DNA of 19,282 nucleotides from the NCBI GenBank assembly GCA_017614795.1, contig JAGABD010000091.1:1-19282 (forward strand), read 5' to 3'. Below are positions 1-8,635 of this stretch, in pieces. Source of the stretch: Bacteroidales bacterium. GTDB lineage: Bacteria; Bacteroidota; Bacteroidia; Bacteroidales; UBA932. How positions within the stretch are numbered: the first letter of the stretch is position 1; the number at the start of each line of letters is the position of its first letter. The translations under genes and the position numbers were made by a program. Below the pieces are notes generated by a model. It was not told the DNA's origin, ran no database searches, and saw only the letters and a list, made by a program, of their open reading frames with translations.

Positions 1-530
1 ACGAGGAGAAGTGGCAGTATGTGATGACGCTCAAGAATATGCTCCGCGGCCGTATCAGCGAGTACGCCAAGAAGTATCCCACCGCGCAGTATTTCGGCGG
101 CGGGCAGAAGCCCTGGGGCGTCAAGTGCGACATCGCGATGCCCTGCGCAACCCAGAACGAACTCAATGGCGACGCGGCCCGCACTCTCGTAGCCAACGGC
201 TGCATCTGCGTGACCGAAGGCGCCAACATGCCTTCCACTCCCGAAGCCATCGAGGTCTTCCAGAACGCAGGCATCCTCTATTCTCCGGGCAAAGCTTCCA
301 ACGCCGGCGGCGTGGCTACTTCCGGACTCGAAATGACTCAGAACAGCATCCGCCAGAAATGGACTGCCGAAGAGGTGGACCAGCAACTGCACCGCATCAT
401 GTCCGACATCCACGCCTCCTGCGTGAAGTACGGAGCCAGGGAAGACGGCAGCATCGACTATGTCAAGGGCGCCAACCTCGCGGGCTTCATCAAGGTCGCG
501 TGGTCCATGGTCGACCAGGGAATCGTTTAA
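1..530 (+). CDS. gdhA: NADP-type glutamate dehydrogenase, C-terminal part (5' truncated by window)
   Basis: The reading frame is open from the first bases (frame starting at base 3) to TAA at 528-530, about 175 residues. It interconverts 2-oxoglutarate plus ammonia and glutamate in the cytoplasm, the main ammonia assimilation step in many Bacteroidales. Family-typical C-terminal stretches are visible: KWGVKCDIAMPCATQNEL-like (here WGVKCDIAMPCATQNEL), the cofactor-domain motif VTEGANMP, YSPGKASNAGGVATSGLEM, and the closing NLAGFIKVAWSMVDQGIV. The catalytic N-terminal half lies outside the window. A GTG at 21 is in frame but is internal, since the codons before it (EEKWQY) continue the domain. 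The next gene starts only 3 bases after the stop, so the two are probably co-transcribed and may be translationally coupled. Confidence 0.95.
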   Translation, partial: EEKWQYVMTLKNMLRGRISEYAKKYPTAQYFGGGQKPWGVKCDIAMPCATQNELNGDAARTLVANGCICVTEGANMPSTPEAIEVFQNAGILYSPGKASNAGGVATSGLEMTQNSIRQKWTAEEVDQQLHRIMSDIHASCVKYGAREDGSIDYVKGANLAGFIKVAWSMVDQGIV

Positions 531-533
531 GCT

Positions 534-3476
534 ATGCAGAATCTCGACAGGACAACGGATTACTCTTCGCTGATGGGGGTGCGCATCAGGCACATTCTCC
601 TCGTCTGCTCCAACTACGACAGCTACTCCCTCGAGGAGGACGGCCGCATCGAGGAGCAGATCAGCCACGAGTACGGCGAGCTCAACCTCAGCAATCCTCC
701 TTCCATCACCAGGGCCGAGACCACGGTTGACGCCCTGGCGCTGATAGATAAAGGTTACCACTACGACCTCGTCATTACGATGTACAATGTGGGCGAAGTG
801 GACGTGTTCGACTTTTCGGCCCGCCTCAAGGCGGTCGCCCCCGACACTCCTGTCGTGCTTCTGACTTCCTATTCCAAGGAACTCTACCGTCAGATAGAGG
901 ACCGCGACCGTTCCAACATCGACTATGTCTTCTGCTGGAACAACTCCACGGACCTCATCATCGCCATAATCAAGCTTCTCGAGGACAGGCTGAACGCCGA
1001 CGCCGACATTCTCGGCAGCGGGGTGCAGGCCATACTTCTCGTCGAGGACTCGGTGCGCTACTACTCCACATATCTGCCTCTTCTCTACACCCTGGTGCTT
1101 CACCAGAACTCGGCTGCCATCAAGGACGCGCTCAACGAGAACCAGCAGATAATGCGCAAGCGCTCGCGCCCGAAAATCCTGATGGCGACCAACTACGACG
1201 ACGCGGTGGCGCTCTACGAACGCTACAAGACCAATATCCTCGGAGTAATCTCCGACATCGGCTTCGTGCTGCACCGCGGCGACCCGGCTTCGAGCGAAAA
1301 ACTCGACGCTGGCATCGACCTCTGCCGTCTGGTGAAGGCCGACAACCCCAAGATGCCATTCCTTATGCAGAGCTCGCAGGAGAGTATGCACGAAGTGGCG
1401 GAGAAACTCGGCGTGGGCTTCGTGGTCAAGAAATCCAAAACCCTCACCCACGAACTGTCGGAATACATCGGAGCCAATTTCGGCTTCGGCGATTTCGTCG
1501 TGAAGGAGCCTTCGACAGGGGAGGAGGTGGCCAGGGCGAGCGACCTGTACGGCGTGGAGAAGCTCATAGGCGGCATAACGCAGGAGCAGCTCTATGCGCT
1601 GTTCGACACCAACTACCTCAGCAAATGGCTGCTTGCCCGCGGTATCTTCTCCGTAGGCAAGAAGCTCCAGCCGCTGAACCTCAAGAATACGCCCAACGCC
1701 CGGGAAACCGTGGTCACCGCGATCCACGACTACCGCATCAGCCAGGGACTCGGCGTGGTGGCCCGCTTCAATCCGGACACCTACAACGACGCCATCCGTT
1801 TCGCCCGTCTGGGAGAAGGCTCGCTTGGCGGAAAGGCCCGCGGCCTGGCGTTCCTCAATCATATTCTGCAGAAATACGACCTCTACGACAAATGTGAGGG
1901 AGTGCGCGTGCTGGTTCCCCGAACCCTGGTGCTCACCACCGACTGGTTCGACCGCTTCGTGCTGGAGAACGGCCTGCAGTACGTGATCAACTCCGACATT
2001 TCGGACGAGGAGATTCTTTCCGAATTCGTGGCCGCGACGCTTCCCCAGGATATGATGGACGCGCTTCGCATCTTCCTTAAACACGTCCACAGGCCGCTGG
2101 CCGTAAGGTCTTCTTCAAAACTGGAAGATTCTTACTATCAGCCGTTTGCGGGAGTCTATTCGACTTATATGATTCCCCGCACCGACAATGAGGACCAGCA
2201 GCTCCGTCTTCTCGGAAAGGCTATCAAGAGCGTGTACGCCTCTGTATACTACGGTGCGTCGCGTTCCTATATCACCGCCACCGGCAACGTGATTTCGGAA
2301 GAGAGGATGGCCATAATCGTGCAGGAAATCTGCGGCAGCACCGACGGCGGTTACTACTTCCCGGCGCTTTCCGGCGTGGCCCGTTCCCTGAACTTCTATC
2401 CGGTCGGACACGAGAAACCGGAAGAGGGAATCGTGAAACTGGCGTTCGGACTCGGCAAGGCCGTCGTGGACGGCGAACAGGTGCTGCGCTTCTCGCCGGT
2501 ATACCCGCAGAGCGTGCTTCAGACATCCACTCCGGACCTCATAATGACCGACACCCAGAAGGCGATGTACGCCCTGAACCTCCAGCCGGAGCGTTTCAAG
2601 ACGAGCATCGACGACGCGGTGAACCTCGAGCACATCGACATCGCGGACTGCGGGCGTTTCCGTTCCATAAAGTACGTCGCTTCGACCTGGGACATCGAGA
2701 ATATGCGCATTGTCGATTCGGCGGTGCCGCAGGGGCCCAAGTTCATCACCTTCTCGCACATCCTCAAATACAATATCTTCCCGCTGGCCGACATCCTCAA
2801 GCAGCTTCTCGAGATAGCGCAGGACGAAATGAAATGCTGCGTTGAAATCGAGTTCGCGGCCGACCTTGACGCATCGGCAAGCGCTACCGCCACCTTCAAC
2901 GTGCTGCAAATCAGGCCCATATCCATCGACAGCCGCTCCGCCGACGTGGACTGGAGCCGCATCGACGACAAGGGCGCGGTGGTCAAGTCCTCGAGCGCTT
3001 TGGGCACAGGCTGGATAGAAGGGGTGAGAGACATCGTCTACATCAAGCGCGACGCTTTCGACCCTATGAAGACCCGCGAGATAATGGAGGAGGTGACGGC
3101 GATGAACGCCTCGATGCGCGCCAAGGGCAGGGGATACGTGCTCGTCGGCTACGGCAGATGGGGCTCCAGCATCCCGACTCTCGGCGTCCCAGTGAAATGG
3201 GGCGACATCTCCGAGGTGAAGGCGCTCGTGGAGTGCAGCCTCGAGAACTTCCGCGTCGACCCCAGCCAGGGCACGCACTTTTTCCAGAATATGACGTCCT
3301 TCAACGTGGGCTACATCAACGTGGACCCGTTCGCGAGGGACGACGTCTTCGATTCCGCGGCGCTCGACGCGCTCCCCGCCGAAGACGAAACCACATACCT
3401 GAGACATCTGCATCTCGACAGGGATATGCAGATCTGCATCGACGGACGTAAAAACAAAGCTATAATCAAAATATGA
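534..3476 (+). CDS. Double receiver-like / PEP-pyruvate-binding (PPDK_N) domain protein
   Basis: This is a 980-residue cytoplasmic protein. Residues about 17-155 resemble a degenerate receiver domain: the usual phospho-Asp site is Met83 and the conserved Lys is not evident. Residues about 165-315 resemble a second receiver with acidic pair Glu171-Asp172, candidate phospho-Asp241, and Lys299/Lys300. Residues about 425-796 match the ATP-binding N-terminal domain of PEP synthase/pyruvate phosphate dikinase: [12 protein letters not shown] with GGK at 432-434, [10 protein letters not shown] with Arg525, and the closing VLQIRPI at 790-796. The C-terminal 180 residues contain GYGRWGSS (872-879) and SQGTHFF with His915. 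I see neither the swivelling phosphohistidine motif (TSHAA type) nor the PEP-binding TIM barrel, so it is unlikely to be an ordinary PEP synthase. It might be a regulated phosphotransferase or ATP-dependent sensor; substrate unknown. It begins 3 bases after gdhA, and its stop overlaps the rmlA start (ATGA). Confidence 0.85.
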   Translation: MQNLDRTTDYSSLMGVRIRHILLVCSNYDSYSLEEDGRIEEQISHEYGELNLSNPPSITRAETTVDALALIDKGYHYDLVITMYNVGEVDVFDFSARLKAVAPDTPVVLLTSYSKELYRQIEDRDRSNIDYVFCWNNSTDLIIAIIKLLEDRLNADADILGSGVQAILLVEDSVRYYSTYLPLLYTLVLHQNSAAIKDALNENQQIMRKRSRPKILMATNYDDAVALYERYKTNILGVISDIGFVLHRGDPASSEKLDAGIDLCRLVKADNPKMPFLMQSSQESMHEVAEKLGVGFVVKKSKTLTHELSEYIGANFGFGDFVVKEPSTGEEVARASDLYGVEKLIGGITQEQLYALFDTNYLSKWLLARGIFSVGKKLQPLNLKNTPNARETVVTAIHDYRISQGLGVVARFNPDTYNDAIRFARLGEGSLGGKARGLAFLNHILQKYDLYDKCEGVRVLVPRTLVLTTDWFDRFVLENGLQYVINSDISDEEILSEFVAATLPQDMMDALRIFLKHVHRPLAVRSSSKLEDSYYQPFAGVYSTYMIPRTDNEDQQLRLLGKAIKSVYASVYYGASRSYITATGNVISEERMAIIVQEICGSTDGGYYFPALSGVARSLNFYPVGHEKPEEGIVKLAFGLGKAVVDGEQVLRFSPVYPQSVLQTSTPDLIMTDTQKAMYALNLQPERFKTSIDDAVNLEHIDIADCGRFRSIKYVASTWDIENMRIVDSAVPQGPKFITFSHILKYNIFPLADILKQLLEIAQDEMKCCVEIEFAADLDASASATATFNVLQIRPISIDSRSADVDWSRIDDKGAVVKSSSALGTGWIEGVRDIVYIKRDAFDPMKTREIMEEVTAMNASMRAKGRGYVLVGYGRWGSSIPTLGVPVKWGDISEVKALVECSLENFRVDPSQGTHFFQNMTSFNVGYINVDPFARDDVFDSAALDALPAEDETTYLRHLHLDRDMQICIDGRKNKAIIKI

Positions 3477-4348
3477 AAGGTATCGTACTTGCGGGAGGCT
3501 CCGGCACCCGCCTCTATCCAATAACCAAGGGCGTCAGCAAGCAGTTGCTCCCCATCTATGACAAGCCGATGGTGTACTATCCGCTGAGCATCCTGATGCT
3601 TGCGGGCATCCGCGACATACTGCTGATATCCACCCCCGCCGACCTTCCGGGATTCAAGCGCCTGCTGGGCGACGGAAGCGACTACGGCATCAAGCTCAGC
3701 TATGCCGAGCAGCCCTCTCCGGACGGCCTTGCACAGGCTTTCATCATCGGCGAGGAATTCATCGGCAAGGACGACGTCTGCCTGGTCCTGGGCGACAACA
3801 TCTTCCACGGCGCCGGCTTCGACGGACTTCTCGAGCAGGCCGTGCATATAGTCGTGGACCATCGCAAGGCCTGCATCTTCGGTTACAGGGTGAACGAACC
3901 CGAGCGTTACGGCGTCGCGGAGATAGACTCCGCCGGCAACTGCCTCAGCCTCGAGGAGAAACCCGAGCATCCGAAGAGCAACTACGCCGTGGTGGGCCTC
4001 TATTTCTATCCCAACAAGGTCGTGAGAATCGCAAAGGCGGTGAAACCTTCCGCCCGCGGCGAACTCGAAATCACATCGGTGAACCAGGCCTTCATGATGT
4101 CCGGCGAACTCAGGATTCTCACTATGGGACGCGGTTACGCCTGGCTCGACACCGGCACCCACGATTCCCTCGCCGAGGCTTCCATCTTCGTGGAGACCAT
4201 CGAGAAGCGCCAGGGCCTCAAGGTCGCCTGCCTCGAGGAAATAGCCTTCACGAACGGCTGGATCGACGCTACCCGTCTGCGCGAACTCGCGAAGCCTATG
4301 CTCAAGAACGAGTACGGCAAATATTTGATGAAACTCATCGAAGACTAG
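3473..4348 (+). CDS. rmlA: Glucose-1-phosphate thymidylyltransferase
   Basis: RmlA joins dTTP and glucose-1-phosphate to give dTDP-glucose and pyrophosphate, the first step towards dTDP-rhamnose and other dTDP-deoxysugars. The 291-residue length is normal for the family. Visible motifs: nucleotide-binding [13 protein letters not shown] at residues 6-18, the [10 protein letters not shown] stretch at 32-41, [13 protein letters not shown] at 78-90, metal-binding Asp108 in [13 protein letters not shown] at 161-164, and the second acidic site Asp226 in WLDTGTHDS. The start overlaps the stop of the upstream gene by 4 bases (ATGA), indicating coupled translation. None of rmlB, rmlC or rmlD is adjacent, so this is an orphan copy; the following genes are also sugar-activation enzymes. 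Confidence 0.95.
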   Translation: MKGIVLAGGSGTRLYPITKGVSKQLLPIYDKPMVYYPLSILMLAGIRDILLISTPADLPGFKRLLGDGSDYGIKLSYAEQPSPDGLAQAFIIGEEFIGKDDVCLVLGDNIFHGAGFDGLLEQAVHIVVDHRKACIFGYRVNEPERYGVAEIDSAGNCLSLEEKPEHPKSNYAVVGLYFYPNKVVRIAKAVKPSARGELEITSVNQAFMMSGELRILTMGRGYAWLDTGTHDSLAEASIFVETIEKRQGLKVACLEEIAFTNGWIDATRLRELAKPMLKNEYGKYLMKLIED

Positions 4349-4356
4349 CTCGAACT

Positions 4357-5529
4357 ATGGATTGTCAGGAAAAGTTCCGCCAGATATACGGAAAGGAACC
4401 CGACGCGATGTCGTTCTGCCCTTACAGGGTATGTCCGCTCGGGGCGCATTCCGACCATCAGTACGGAAAGATTACGGGCTTTGCCATAGACAGGGGCATC
4501 CACATCGCCTATTCCACCAAGAAGAACGGCGTGGTGGAGCTCTGCTCCCTGCAGTTCCCCAAGCGCGCCCAGTGGCACGTTCGCGCGGTTCCCGAGGAGA
4601 AATGCGGCGACTGGGCCGACTATCTTCGCGGCGCGACGCTCGAACTCGGGCAGCGCTATCCCCTCGAGTACGGCATCTCGGGCGTGATCGAGGGCACTCT
4701 TCCTATCGGAGGCCTCTCTTCTTCCGCCGCAGTCATAATCTCCTTCCTCAAGGCGCTTTGCGAAGTGAACCGCCTGAGACTCGGGGACCGGGAGATTATC
4801 TGCATAGCCAAGGACGCCGAAAACAAATACGTCGGAGTATCCTGCGGCAAGCTCGACCAGAGCTGCGAGGTGCTCTGCCGCAAGGACAACCTGCTTTATC
4901 TCGACACTCTGGACGATTCGTACGAACTCATTCCACGCAGTCCCGCGATGAAGCCCTTCAAGCTGCTGATCCTTTTCAGCGGAGTGGAGCGCAACCTTGC
5001 AGGAAGCAAGTTCAATATGCGCGTGGACGAGTGCGTTAGCGCCGCCTATGCGCTGAAGGCTTACGCCGGGATGGAATACGGCAAGTTCGGCGAAACACAT
5101 ATGAGGGAGGTTCCCCGTGAGGTCTACGACCGCTTCAAGGACCGTCTTCCCGAAACCTGGCGCCGCAGGGCCGAGCACTTCTTCACCGAATTCGAGCGCG
5201 TGGAGAAGGGCGCCGAAGCCTGGCGCAGGGGAGATATAGAAGCCTTCGGCAAACTCATCTTCGAAAGCGGCGATTCCTCCATCTGCAACTGGGAAACCGG
5301 TTCGCCCGAACTCAAGAAACTCTACGAACTGATGACACGCACCGACGGCATCTACGGAGGCCGTTTCAGCGGTGCGGGCTTCAAGGGCTGCTGCATGGCC
5401 CTTATCGACCCCGCCTTCACCGAGAGCGCCATCGAAAGCATATCCAGGGGATATCTTGCGGAGTTCCCTGAACTGAAAGGCAAATACGCCTCCTTCATCT
5501 GTGACACCGCCGACGGAGTGGGCCTATGA
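4357..5529 (+). CDS. GHMP-family sugar kinase, galacturonokinase/galactokinase-like
   Basis: A 390-residue GHMP kinase that should phosphorylate the anomeric hydroxyl of a free sugar using ATP. The substrate-binding signature near the N terminus reads PYRVCPLGAHSDHQYG (22-37). That is closer, from memory, to plant galacturonokinase (PYRICPLGAHIDHQGG) than to the galactokinase form GRVNLIGEHTDY. Other features are the ATP-binding GLSSSAA loop at 119-125, catalytic-type Asp167 in GKLDQS, and the C-terminal GHMP glycine motif RFSGAGFKGCC from Arg336. It lies 8 bases after rmlA and overlaps the next gene by 4 bases (ATGA), so it is almost certainly translated with that nucleotidyltransferase. I infer galacturonate or a related sugar as substrate; automated annotation would probably say galactokinase. 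Family assignment is firm, substrate is not. Confidence 0.85.
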   Translation: MDCQEKFRQIYGKEPDAMSFCPYRVCPLGAHSDHQYGKITGFAIDRGIHIAYSTKKNGVVELCSLQFPKRAQWHVRAVPEEKCGDWADYLRGATLELGQRYPLEYGISGVIEGTLPIGGLSSSAAVIISFLKALCEVNRLRLGDREIICIAKDAENKYVGVSCGKLDQSCEVLCRKDNLLYLDTLDDSYELIPRSPAMKPFKLLILFSGVERNLAGSKFNMRVDECVSAAYALKAYAGMEYGKFGETHMREVPREVYDRFKDRLPETWRRRAEHFFTEFERVEKGAEAWRRGDIEAFGKLIFESGDSSICNWETGSPELKKLYELMTRTDGIYGGRFSGAGFKGCCMALIDPAFTESAIESISRGYLAEFPELKGKYASFICDTADGVGL

Positions 5530-6254
5530 ACTGCTTGATACTTGCAGCGGGTTACGCAACCCGCCTCTATCCTCTTACCGAGAACTTCCCGAAACCCCTT
5601 CTCGAAGTGGGCGGAAAGGCCATCCTGGACTGGCTGGTGGACGATATAGGCGATGCGGCCGAGTCCTTCGCCGTGATCTCCAACCACAAGTTCGCCGGAC
5701 ATTTCGAAAACTGGGCTGCAGGCAGGAGCGAGAAGATCGACGTGGTCGACGACGGCACTTCCACCAATGAAACCCGTCTCGGAGCTGTTCGCGACATCCA
5801 GTTCGCAATGGACGCGCTGAAACCCTCGGGCGACATCCTCGTCATCGCAGGCGACAATCTCCTTGATTTCAGCCTCCGCGATTTCATCTCCTACGCCCGC
5901 GCCGCAGGCACCTCTTGCATAATGCGCTACTTCGAACCCGACGAGGCGCGCCTTCGCAAATGCGGGGTGCTGGAGATAGGGGAGGACGACCGCGTGCTTT
6001 CGATGGAAGAGAAGCCCGCGGAACCGCGTTCGCACTGGTGCTGCCCGCCGTTCTATTACTACAAGGCGGAGGACATCGCAAGATTGCCCAAGGCCATCGC
6101 CGAGGGTTGCGCGGTGGACGCCCCAGGAAGTTTCGCGGCCTGGCTCGCGGCAAAAACCCGCGTGAAGGCAATGGAGATGCCGTCGCGCCGTTACGATATA
6201 GGAAACTTGCAGAGTTACAATGAAGTACGGGCCATTTTTGAAGCGCGGCTTTAA
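5526..6254 (+). CDS. Sugar-1-phosphate nucleotidyltransferase
   Basis: A 242-residue NTP_transferase-fold enzyme. It has the nucleotide-binding motif LAAGYATRLYPLT at residues 6-18, FPKPLLEVGGK at 21-31, metal-binding Asp110 in VIAGDNLLDF, EEKP at 161-164, and a closing YDIGNLQSY with Asp224. The length is shorter than RmlA, and there is no left-handed beta-helix acyltransferase extension, so it is a stand-alone pyrophosphorylase. Its ATG overlaps the kinase stop by 4 bases. The simplest reading is that the kinase makes a sugar-1-phosphate and this enzyme turns it into an NDP-sugar. The nucleotide (UTP, dTTP, GTP or CTP) cannot be read from sequence. It is the last gene of the first operon; a new promoter follows. 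Confidence 0.85.
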   Translation: MNCLILAAGYATRLYPLTENFPKPLLEVGGKAILDWLVDDIGDAAESFAVISNHKFAGHFENWAAGRSEKIDVVDDGTSTNETRLGAVRDIQFAMDALKPSGDILVIAGDNLLDFSLRDFISYARAAGTSCIMRYFEPDEARLRKCGVLEIGEDDRVLSMEEKPAEPRSHWCCPPFYYYKAEDIARLPKAIAEGCAVDAPGSFAAWLAAKTRVKAMEMPSRRYDIGNLQSYNEVRAIFEARL

Positions 6255-6280
6255 CTCGTGCAATTGTTTCGAATTTTTAT

Positions 6281-6288
6281 TATATTTG
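6281..6288 (+). promoter_or_regulatory. Bacteroidota-type -7 promoter box upstream of the coiled-coil/zapA genes
   Basis: TATATTTG matches the TAnnTTTG -7 element of the Bacteroidota housekeeping sigma factor. It lies in the 60-base AT-rich gap after the sugar-activation genes and 26 bases before the ATG at 6315, giving a leader of roughly 20 bases. No good -33 TTTG is present at the usual 19-21 base distance; an ATTG at 6263-6266 is closer than ideal. Confidence 0.6.
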
Positions 6289-6314
6289 TGATTTGAAAGG
6301 ATAACACTGCTACT

Positions 6315-6584
6315 ATGCTCGAAAGACTCAGGGACGGCATACAGAAATTGATTTCGCTCTATGAAACTGAAAAGAACAGGGCGAATGCCCTCGAACTTGA
6401 GCTGCAAGAGAACAAAGTGGCGGTGCAGACCTTGAAAGAGCAGATTGCTGAATTGAATAGACAGATTGATAATCAGAGACTTGCAAGCGCCTTCAGCGGA
6501 ACGGCCGACAATCGCGAGGCGAAGGACCGCCTGACAAAACTGATAAAGGAAATCGACAGATGCATAGCATTGCTTGAGGCTTGA
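6315..6584 (+). CDS. Small coiled-coil protein upstream of zapA
   Basis: An 89-residue, highly charged protein without signal peptide or membrane segment. Residues 1-55 read as a continuous heptad-rich helix (MLERLRDGIQKLISLYETEK...), followed by a short break around 57-66 and a second helical stretch (KDRLTKLIKEIDRCIALLEA). I do not recognise a named family with certainty. Its stop is only 2 bases before the zapA ATG, so the two are co-translated. The size, coiled-coil character and pairing with zapA suggest a divisome-associated partner analogous to ZapB of gammaproteobacteria. That is an inference from architecture and neighbourhood, not from a recognised sequence match. Confidence 0.75.
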   Translation: MLERLRDGIQKLISLYETEKNRANALELELQENKVAVQTLKEQIAELNRQIDNQRLASAFSGTADNREAKDRLTKLIKEIDRCIALLEA

Positions 6585-6586
6585 GT

Positions 6587-6886
6587 ATGTCACAGCGTAT
6601 TACATTGGTTTTTGCAGGAAAGAGTTTTCAGCTTAACGCCGAAAACGACGATGCCGAGCAGCTGATGCGCCTTGCCGCGGAGGAGGTGGACAAGAGGATT
6701 GCCCTCTACGACCAGAAGTTCGCCGCCACCGATCCGTACGACAAGCTCGCATTTGTCGCATTGGGTTGCGCGATGGGGAACTTGAAGAACTTCAATATCC
6801 TCAAGAAGAACGAAAAGGAGCTCGGGGAGCTCACCGCGACTTTGGAAGCGTACCTTCAGTCTGTCGAAGAAGAGAAAAACCGTTAG
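6587..6886 (+). CDS. zapA: Cell division protein ZapA
   Basis: A 99-residue ZapA-family protein, which binds FtsZ and promotes bundling of protofilaments in the Z ring. The N-terminal MSQRITLVFAGKSFQLNAEND strand region is followed by a helix (DAEQLMRLAAEEVDKRI) and then a long helix with YDKLAFVALGCAMGNLKN and a charged coiled-coil tail, as in short ZapA proteins. An in-frame TTG at 6581 would overlap the upstream stop; I prefer the ATG at 6587, which sits 2 bases after that stop and starts directly at the conserved region. The stop TAG (6884-6886) lies inside the 5' arm of a helix that can form with 7016-7025 in the following RNA. Confidence 0.9.
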   Translation: MSQRITLVFAGKSFQLNAENDDAEQLMRLAAEEVDKRIALYDQKFAATDPYDKLAFVALGCAMGNLKNFNILKKNEKELGELTATLEAYLQSVEEEKNR

Positions 6887-7066
6887 TCCGTCCTTGCTGA
6901 AACAAACAAGTTCGGTGGAACCGGGTGATCTCGGGCCGGTGATGGCAAGCCCGCTTGACGGGAAGCTTGGAACGGAACGGAGCCCAAATCTTAATGTGAA
7001 GGTATTTCACGCCAAGGACTAACGGCCATTATACAGCATCTGCACGTTGTGCGGGTGCTGTTTTTT
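6887..7066 (+). ncRNA. ssrS: Structured RNA between zapA and rny, 6S RNA candidate
   Basis: This non-coding gap of about 200 bases can fold into a long, irregular rod. A closing helix pairs GTCCTTG (6890-6896) with CAAGGAC (7013-7019) and can be extended by CCGTTA (6880-6885) with TAACGG (7020-7025). It is followed by an A-rich, mostly unpaired left strand (about 6898-6909). An upper interrupted stem pairs GGGC with GCCC, CCG with CGG and CAAGC (6946-6950) with GCTTG (6965-6969). A small hairpin, GTGAA/TTCAC (6996-7010), sits on the right strand of the central bubble. Closing stem, large bubble and upper stem are the 6S RNA plan, and zapA followed by 6S RNA is a known arrangement in bacteria. 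6S RNA mimics open promoter DNA and holds RNA polymerase. The 5' end is uncertain; the 3' end is set by the terminator. It could be another small RNA class. Confidence 0.6.
7033..7066 (+). terminator. Rho-independent terminator of the 6S-like RNA
   Basis: A hairpin of 13 consecutive pairs (three G-U) forms between ACAGCATCTGCAC (7033-7045) and GTGCGGGTGCTGT (7049-7061) around a GTT loop, followed directly by a run of T to 7066. It is the strongest terminator in the window and marks the 3' end of the RNA upstream of rny. The rny start codon candidates lie 25 or more bases further on. Confidence 0.88.
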
Positions 7067-7090
7067 GTTGGACATTTGTACATTAACGAT

Positions 7091-8632
7091 ATGGATATGA
7101 CAATGTATATAGTTTTGCCTTTGCTGGGAGCCATAGTGGCCCTGGCCCTTTACATACTTGTGCGCAAGCTCGTTCTGGGCGGGCGCGCAAACGGCATGCT
7201 CGCGAAGGCCGAGCTGGATGCCGAGAACATCAAGCAGCAGAAGATTCTCCAGGCCAAGGAGAAGTATCTTCAGATGAAGGCGGACCACGAGGAATACGTG
7301 GCAAACCGCAACAAGCAGATCCAGGAGCGCGAAAACGCGGTGCGCCAGAAGGAGAGCCAGCTCGGCCAGCAGGCCAGCGAACTCGGGCGCAAGCAGCACG
7401 AACTCGACACCGCCAAGTCCCAGGTGAACGCCCAGCGCGAGCAGCTGGAACGCAAGCAGGAAGAGTGCGACAAACTCATCGCCCAGGCCAACAAGCAGTT
7501 GGAGACCGTGGCGGGAATGAGCGCCCAGGAAGCACGCAATATGCTCATCGAGAATATGAAGGCCGAAGCCCGCACGGCTGCCCAGGCCTACATCAACGAT
7601 ACGATGGACGAGGCCCGTCTGAATGCGGCCAAGGAGGCCAAGCGCATAGTCATCAACACTATCCAGCGCACCGCCACCGAAACCGCCATCGAGAACGCGG
7701 TCACCACTTTCCCCATCGAGAGCGACGAGGTGAAGGGACGCATCATCGGCCGTGAAGGACGCAACATCCGCGCCCTGGAGGCAGCTACCGGCGTCGAAAT
7801 AGTCGTGGATGACACTCCGGACGCAATTATGATAAGCGCGTTCGATCCGGTTCGCCGCGAAGTCGCCCGCCTTGCCCTCCACCAGCTCGTCGTGGACGGA
7901 CGCATCCATCCCGCCCGCATCGAGGAAGTGGTCGCAAAGGTCAGCCGCCAGCTCGAAGAGGAAATCCTCGAGACCGGCAAGCGCACCTGCATCGACCTCG
8001 GCATCCACGGGCTCAACATCGAGCTCGTCAAGCTCATCGGCCGAATGAAATACCGTTCTTCCTATGGACAGAACCTCCTGCAGCATTCGCGCGAAGTCGC
8101 CAACATCGCAGCCATCCTTGCTTCCGAGCTCGGACTCAACCCGAAACTCGCGAAGCGCGCAGGTCTCCTGCACGATATCGGCAAGGTGTCCGAGGAAGAT
8201 CCCGAACTGCCGCACGCCCTTCTCGGCGCAAAGCTGGCAGAACAGTACAAGGAGCGTCCCGAAATCGTGAACGCGGTCGGCGCCCACCACGAGGAGATGG
8301 AGATGACCTCCGTCATTTCCCCTCTGGTCCTGGTTGCCGACGCCATTTCCGGCGCCCGTCCCGGCGCACGTCGCGAGGTTATCGAGAGCTACATCAAGCG
8401 CCTCAAGGGCATGGAAGACCTTGCAGCCTCCTATCCAGGCGTCACCAAGAGCTACGCCATCCAGGCTGGCCGCGAACTCCGTGTCGTGGTCGGCGCCGAG
8501 CAGGTGAGCGACGAGGAGGCCGTGCGTCTCTCCGGCGACATCGCCCAGCGCATCCAGGACGAGATGACCTATCCCGGCCAGGTGAAGATTACCGTAATCC
8601 GCGAAACCCGCGCCGTCGCCATAGCGAAGTAA
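7091..8632 (+). CDS. rny: Ribonuclease Y
   Basis: Membrane-anchored endoribonuclease that starts mRNA decay. With the ATG at 7091 it has 513 residues, normal for the family. An N-terminal hydrophobic segment (about residues 5-25, [19 protein letters not shown]) is followed by a long charged coiled coil to about residue 190. Then come the KH domain with [15 protein letters not shown] near 216-230 and the HD phosphohydrolase domain with LLHDIGK (His361, Asp362) and [10 protein letters not shown]. The open frame extends upstream to a GTG inside the preceding terminator hairpin, which cannot be the start. ATGs at 7091, 7097 and 7103 are all possible. No clear promoter box is seen after the terminator, so its transcription source is not resolved. 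The next gene starts 3 bases after the stop. Confidence 0.95.
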   Translation: MDMTMYIVLPLLGAIVALALYILVRKLVLGGRANGMLAKAELDAENIKQQKILQAKEKYLQMKADHEEYVANRNKQIQERENAVRQKESQLGQQASELGRKQHELDTAKSQVNAQREQLERKQEECDKLIAQANKQLETVAGMSAQEARNMLIENMKAEARTAAQAYINDTMDEARLNAAKEAKRIVINTIQRTATETAIENAVTTFPIESDEVKGRIIGREGRNIRALEAATGVEIVVDDTPDAIMISAFDPVRREVARLALHQLVVDGRIHPARIEEVVAKVSRQLEEEILETGKRTCIDLGIHGLNIELVKLIGRMKYRSSYGQNLLQHSREVANIAAILASELGLNPKLAKRAGLLHDIGKVSEEDPELPHALLGAKLAEQYKERPEIVNAVGAHHEEMEMTSVISPLVLVADAISGARPGARREVIESYIKRLKGMEDLAASYPGVTKSYAIQAGRELRVVVGAEQVSDEEAVRLSGDIAQRIQDEMTYPGQVKITVIRETRAVAIAK

Positions 8633-8635
8633 TTT

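Noticed and set aside
534..3476. Calling this gene PEP synthase (ppsA) or pyruvate phosphate dikinase
   Set aside because: Only the ATP-binding domain is shared; the catalytic His domain and PEP/pyruvate barrel are not visible.
2115..3521. Long open frame on the minus strand opposite the PPDK_N gene
   Set aside because: It is antisense to a gene with clear domain motifs, has no recognisable family, and is of a kind common in GC-rich sequence with biased codon use.
5352..6593. 413-codon minus-strand frame across the nucleotidyltransferase and coiled-coil genes
   Set aside because: It overlaps two plus-strand genes and a promoter region, with no known domain.
7049..7090. Upstream GTG extension of rny
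   Set aside because: The GTG lies within the terminator hairpin of the preceding RNA; ATG at 7091 or just after gives the normal membrane anchor.
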